Shown here one piece after another: positions 62,813-64,000 of a DNA stretch of 64,000 nt. The DNA is from Cohaesibacter gelatinilyticus. Lineage in GTDB: Bacteria > Pseudomonadota > Alphaproteobacteria > Rhizobiales > Cohaesibacteraceae. A program made the translations under genes and the position numbers. The notes under the pieces are model-generated. The model saw only the letters and a list, made by a program, of their open reading frames with translations, was not told where the DNA came from and searched no databases. The DNA is taken from positions 1,550,001-1,614,000 of the forward strand of contig NZ_OBEL01000001.1 in NCBI RefSeq assembly GCF_900215605.1, given 5' to 3'. Numbering within the stretch: position 1 is the stretch's first letter; each line of letters begins with the position of its first letter.

Positions 62813-64000
62813 TTACCCTTCATAATTATCTGCAACCATACGGTCCAGCAGGCGAACACCATAGCCAGATGCCCAGCTCTGGCTAATCTCTGTCTTTGGA
62901 GAACCCATGGCAGTACCAGCAACATCAATATGCACCCAATCAGTTTCCCCAACAAAGCGCTTCAGAAATTGTGCTGCGGTGATGGAACCAGCCCAGCGAC
63001 CACCGGTATTCTTCATATCGGCAAACTGAGAATCGATCATCTTGTCATAGTCTTTGGACAGCGGCAGACGCCATACAGTCTCACCTGTCACCTCACCAGC
63101 GGCAGACAATTGCGCGCACATCTCATCGCTATTGGAGAAGATACCAGCATTGTGATTGCCCAGTGCCACCAGAACTGCGCCGGTCAACGTCGCCAAGTCA
63201 ATCATGAATTTTGGCTCATAGGTCTCTTTGATATAGGTAAGAACATCAGCAAGCACCAAACGACCTTCTGCATCTGTATTGATCACTTCGATGGTTTGAC
63301 CAGATTTGGAGGTCACAATATCACCGGGGCGTTGCGCATTGCCATCTGGCATATTTTCAACCAGACCAATGGCACCGATCACATTGACCTTGGCTTTACG
63401 TGCAACAAGTGCATGCATCAGACCGGTCACAGCTGCGGCACCGCCCATGTCACCTTTCATCTCTTCCATGCCACCAGCTGGCTTGATGGATATACCACCG
63501 GTATCAAAAACGACGCCCTTACCGATGAAAGCAATCGGGACTTCGCCTTCCTTGCCGCCATTCCATTTGATGACAGCTACGCGTGGACCACGAACAGACC
63601 CTTGCGCCACACCCAGCAGCGCCCACATATTTTCTTTTTCAAGTGCGTCCTGCTCAAGGATTTCAACCTCGGCACCGAGTGCTTCCAAGGCCTTGGCTTT
63701 GGCTGCAAACTCTTCCGGGCCAAGAATGTTGGCTGGCTCATTGACCAGATCACGCGCCAGCAAGGTGCCATCAGACACTGCATCATCGCGCTCCCAAAGC
63801 TTGCCAGCTTCCTCATGGTCTGCGACTTGAACAGTCACATTCGGCGTTGGCTTTTCTTCCTTCGGCTCACCTTTGTTGGTTTTGTATCGATCAAAGTCAT
63901 AACTGCGCAACTTCATACCCATTGCAAAAAGCGAGGCACAGGACGCATTCACATCCCCAGACGCCAGTTGCAAGATCATTGATGATTTCTCGATGCCTTT
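62813..64000 (-). CDS. pepA: Leucyl aminopeptidase (M17), 5' end beyond window
   Basis: The frame stays open to the right window edge, so about 395 C-terminal residues are visible and roughly 100 N-terminal residues are missing. The M17 catalytic domain is complete: '[18 protein letters not shown]' with the metal/catalytic Lys and Asp, 'GDMGGAAAV', '[15 protein letters not shown]' (the family hallmark) and 'DLATLTGA'. It is a cytosolic di-zinc enzyme removing N-terminal amino acids, and in E. coli also a DNA-binding protein. An internal ATG at 63979 is not the true start, since homology should extend upstream. Confidence 0.95.
   Translation of the reverse strand, partial: KGIEKSSMILQLASGDVNASCASLFAMGMKLRSYDFDRYKTNKGEPKEEKPTPNVTVQVADHEEAGKLWERDDAVSDGTLLARDLVNEPANILGPEEFAAKAKALEALGAEVEILEQDALEKENMWALLGVAQGSVRGPRVAVIKWNGGKEGEVPIAFIGKGVVFDTGGISIKPAGGMEEMKGDMGGAAAVTGLMHALVARKAKVNVIGAIGLVENMPDGNAQRPGDIVTSKSGQTIEVINTDAEGRLVLADVLTYIKETYEPKFMIDLATLTGAVLVALGNHNAGIFSNSDEMCAQLSAAGEVTGETVWRLPLSKDYDKMIDSQFADMKNTGGRWAGSITAAQFLKRFVGETDWVHIDVAGTAMGSPKTEISQSWASGYGVRLLDRMVADNYEG

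Overview
The window looks like chromosomal backbone DNA from a marine-type alphaproteobacterium of the Rhizobiales (Hyphomicrobiales), at roughly half G+C by eye. The evidence is gene content and order: DUF3971/bcp/DUF455/M23, amiC-mrcA-prfB next to rne, aroQ-accB-accC-aat-DUF2155-NDUFA12, nrdJ, a fused malic enzyme, aspS/rnd/fosX, ppk-ppx, hdaA, pgsA-like and purM-purN. Names such as HdaA, the NDUFA12-like Complex I subunit and a FosX closest in memory to the Mesorhizobium protein all fit this group. A Cohaesibacter- or Pseudovibrio-like genus is a guess only. I see no rRNA or tRNA gene, no CRISPR array, no phage module and no intact insertion sequence.

Layout. 1-5.1 kb: a large AsmA/YhdP-like protein cut by the window edge, a BCP peroxiredoxin, a DUF455 ferritin-like protein and a LytM peptidase. 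5.1-11.4 kb, minus strand: prfB with its programmed +1 frameshift, penicillin-binding protein 1A and an N-acetylmuramoyl-L-alanine amidase. A 1.1 kb non-coding stretch rich in inverted repeats and AAAGGGTC-type repeats separates the last two. 11.4-24.3 kb: rne with an 825-base leader, an aminotransferase, a BepA-like M48 protease, a DsbA-like thioredoxin, aroQ-accB-accC-aat (aromatic amino acid and fatty acid synthesis, N-end rule), DUF2155, NDUFA12 and a response regulator. 24.3-39.8 kb: nrdJ behind two NrdR-like boxes and a structured leader, a small secreted protein, AMP nucleosidase, malic enzyme, two tandem CSS/EAL phosphodiesterases and a large unknown exported protein. 39.9-51.7 kb: aspS, DUF2459, rnd, fosX, an acidic unknown protein, ppx overlapping ppk, hdaA, an AI-2E-type transporter and a CDP-alcohol phosphatidyltransferase. 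51.9-64 kb: purM-purN, a small secreted protein, a lone molybdopterin oxidoreductase, a LysE exporter, ndk, an etherase-like GST, an ABC-F ATPase, a VOC protein, a glycerophosphodiesterase-like protein, holC and the 3' part of pepA.

Several genes group by function: envelope building and remodelling (LytM peptidase, PBP1A, amidase, AsmA-like, BepA-like, DsbA-like), nucleotide supply (nrdJ, amn, purMN, ndk), polyphosphate turnover (ppk/ppx) and replication control (hdaA, holC).

The least explained material is non-coding: the nested hairpins between 9.1 and 10.0 kb, the nrdJ leader, and a short palindromic repeat found behind both aat and purN. I did not find a convincing new multi-gene system. 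Many starts were moved to internal ATG or GTG codons with a visible Shine-Dalgarno sequence, because the longest frame opened at TTG or GTG without one.
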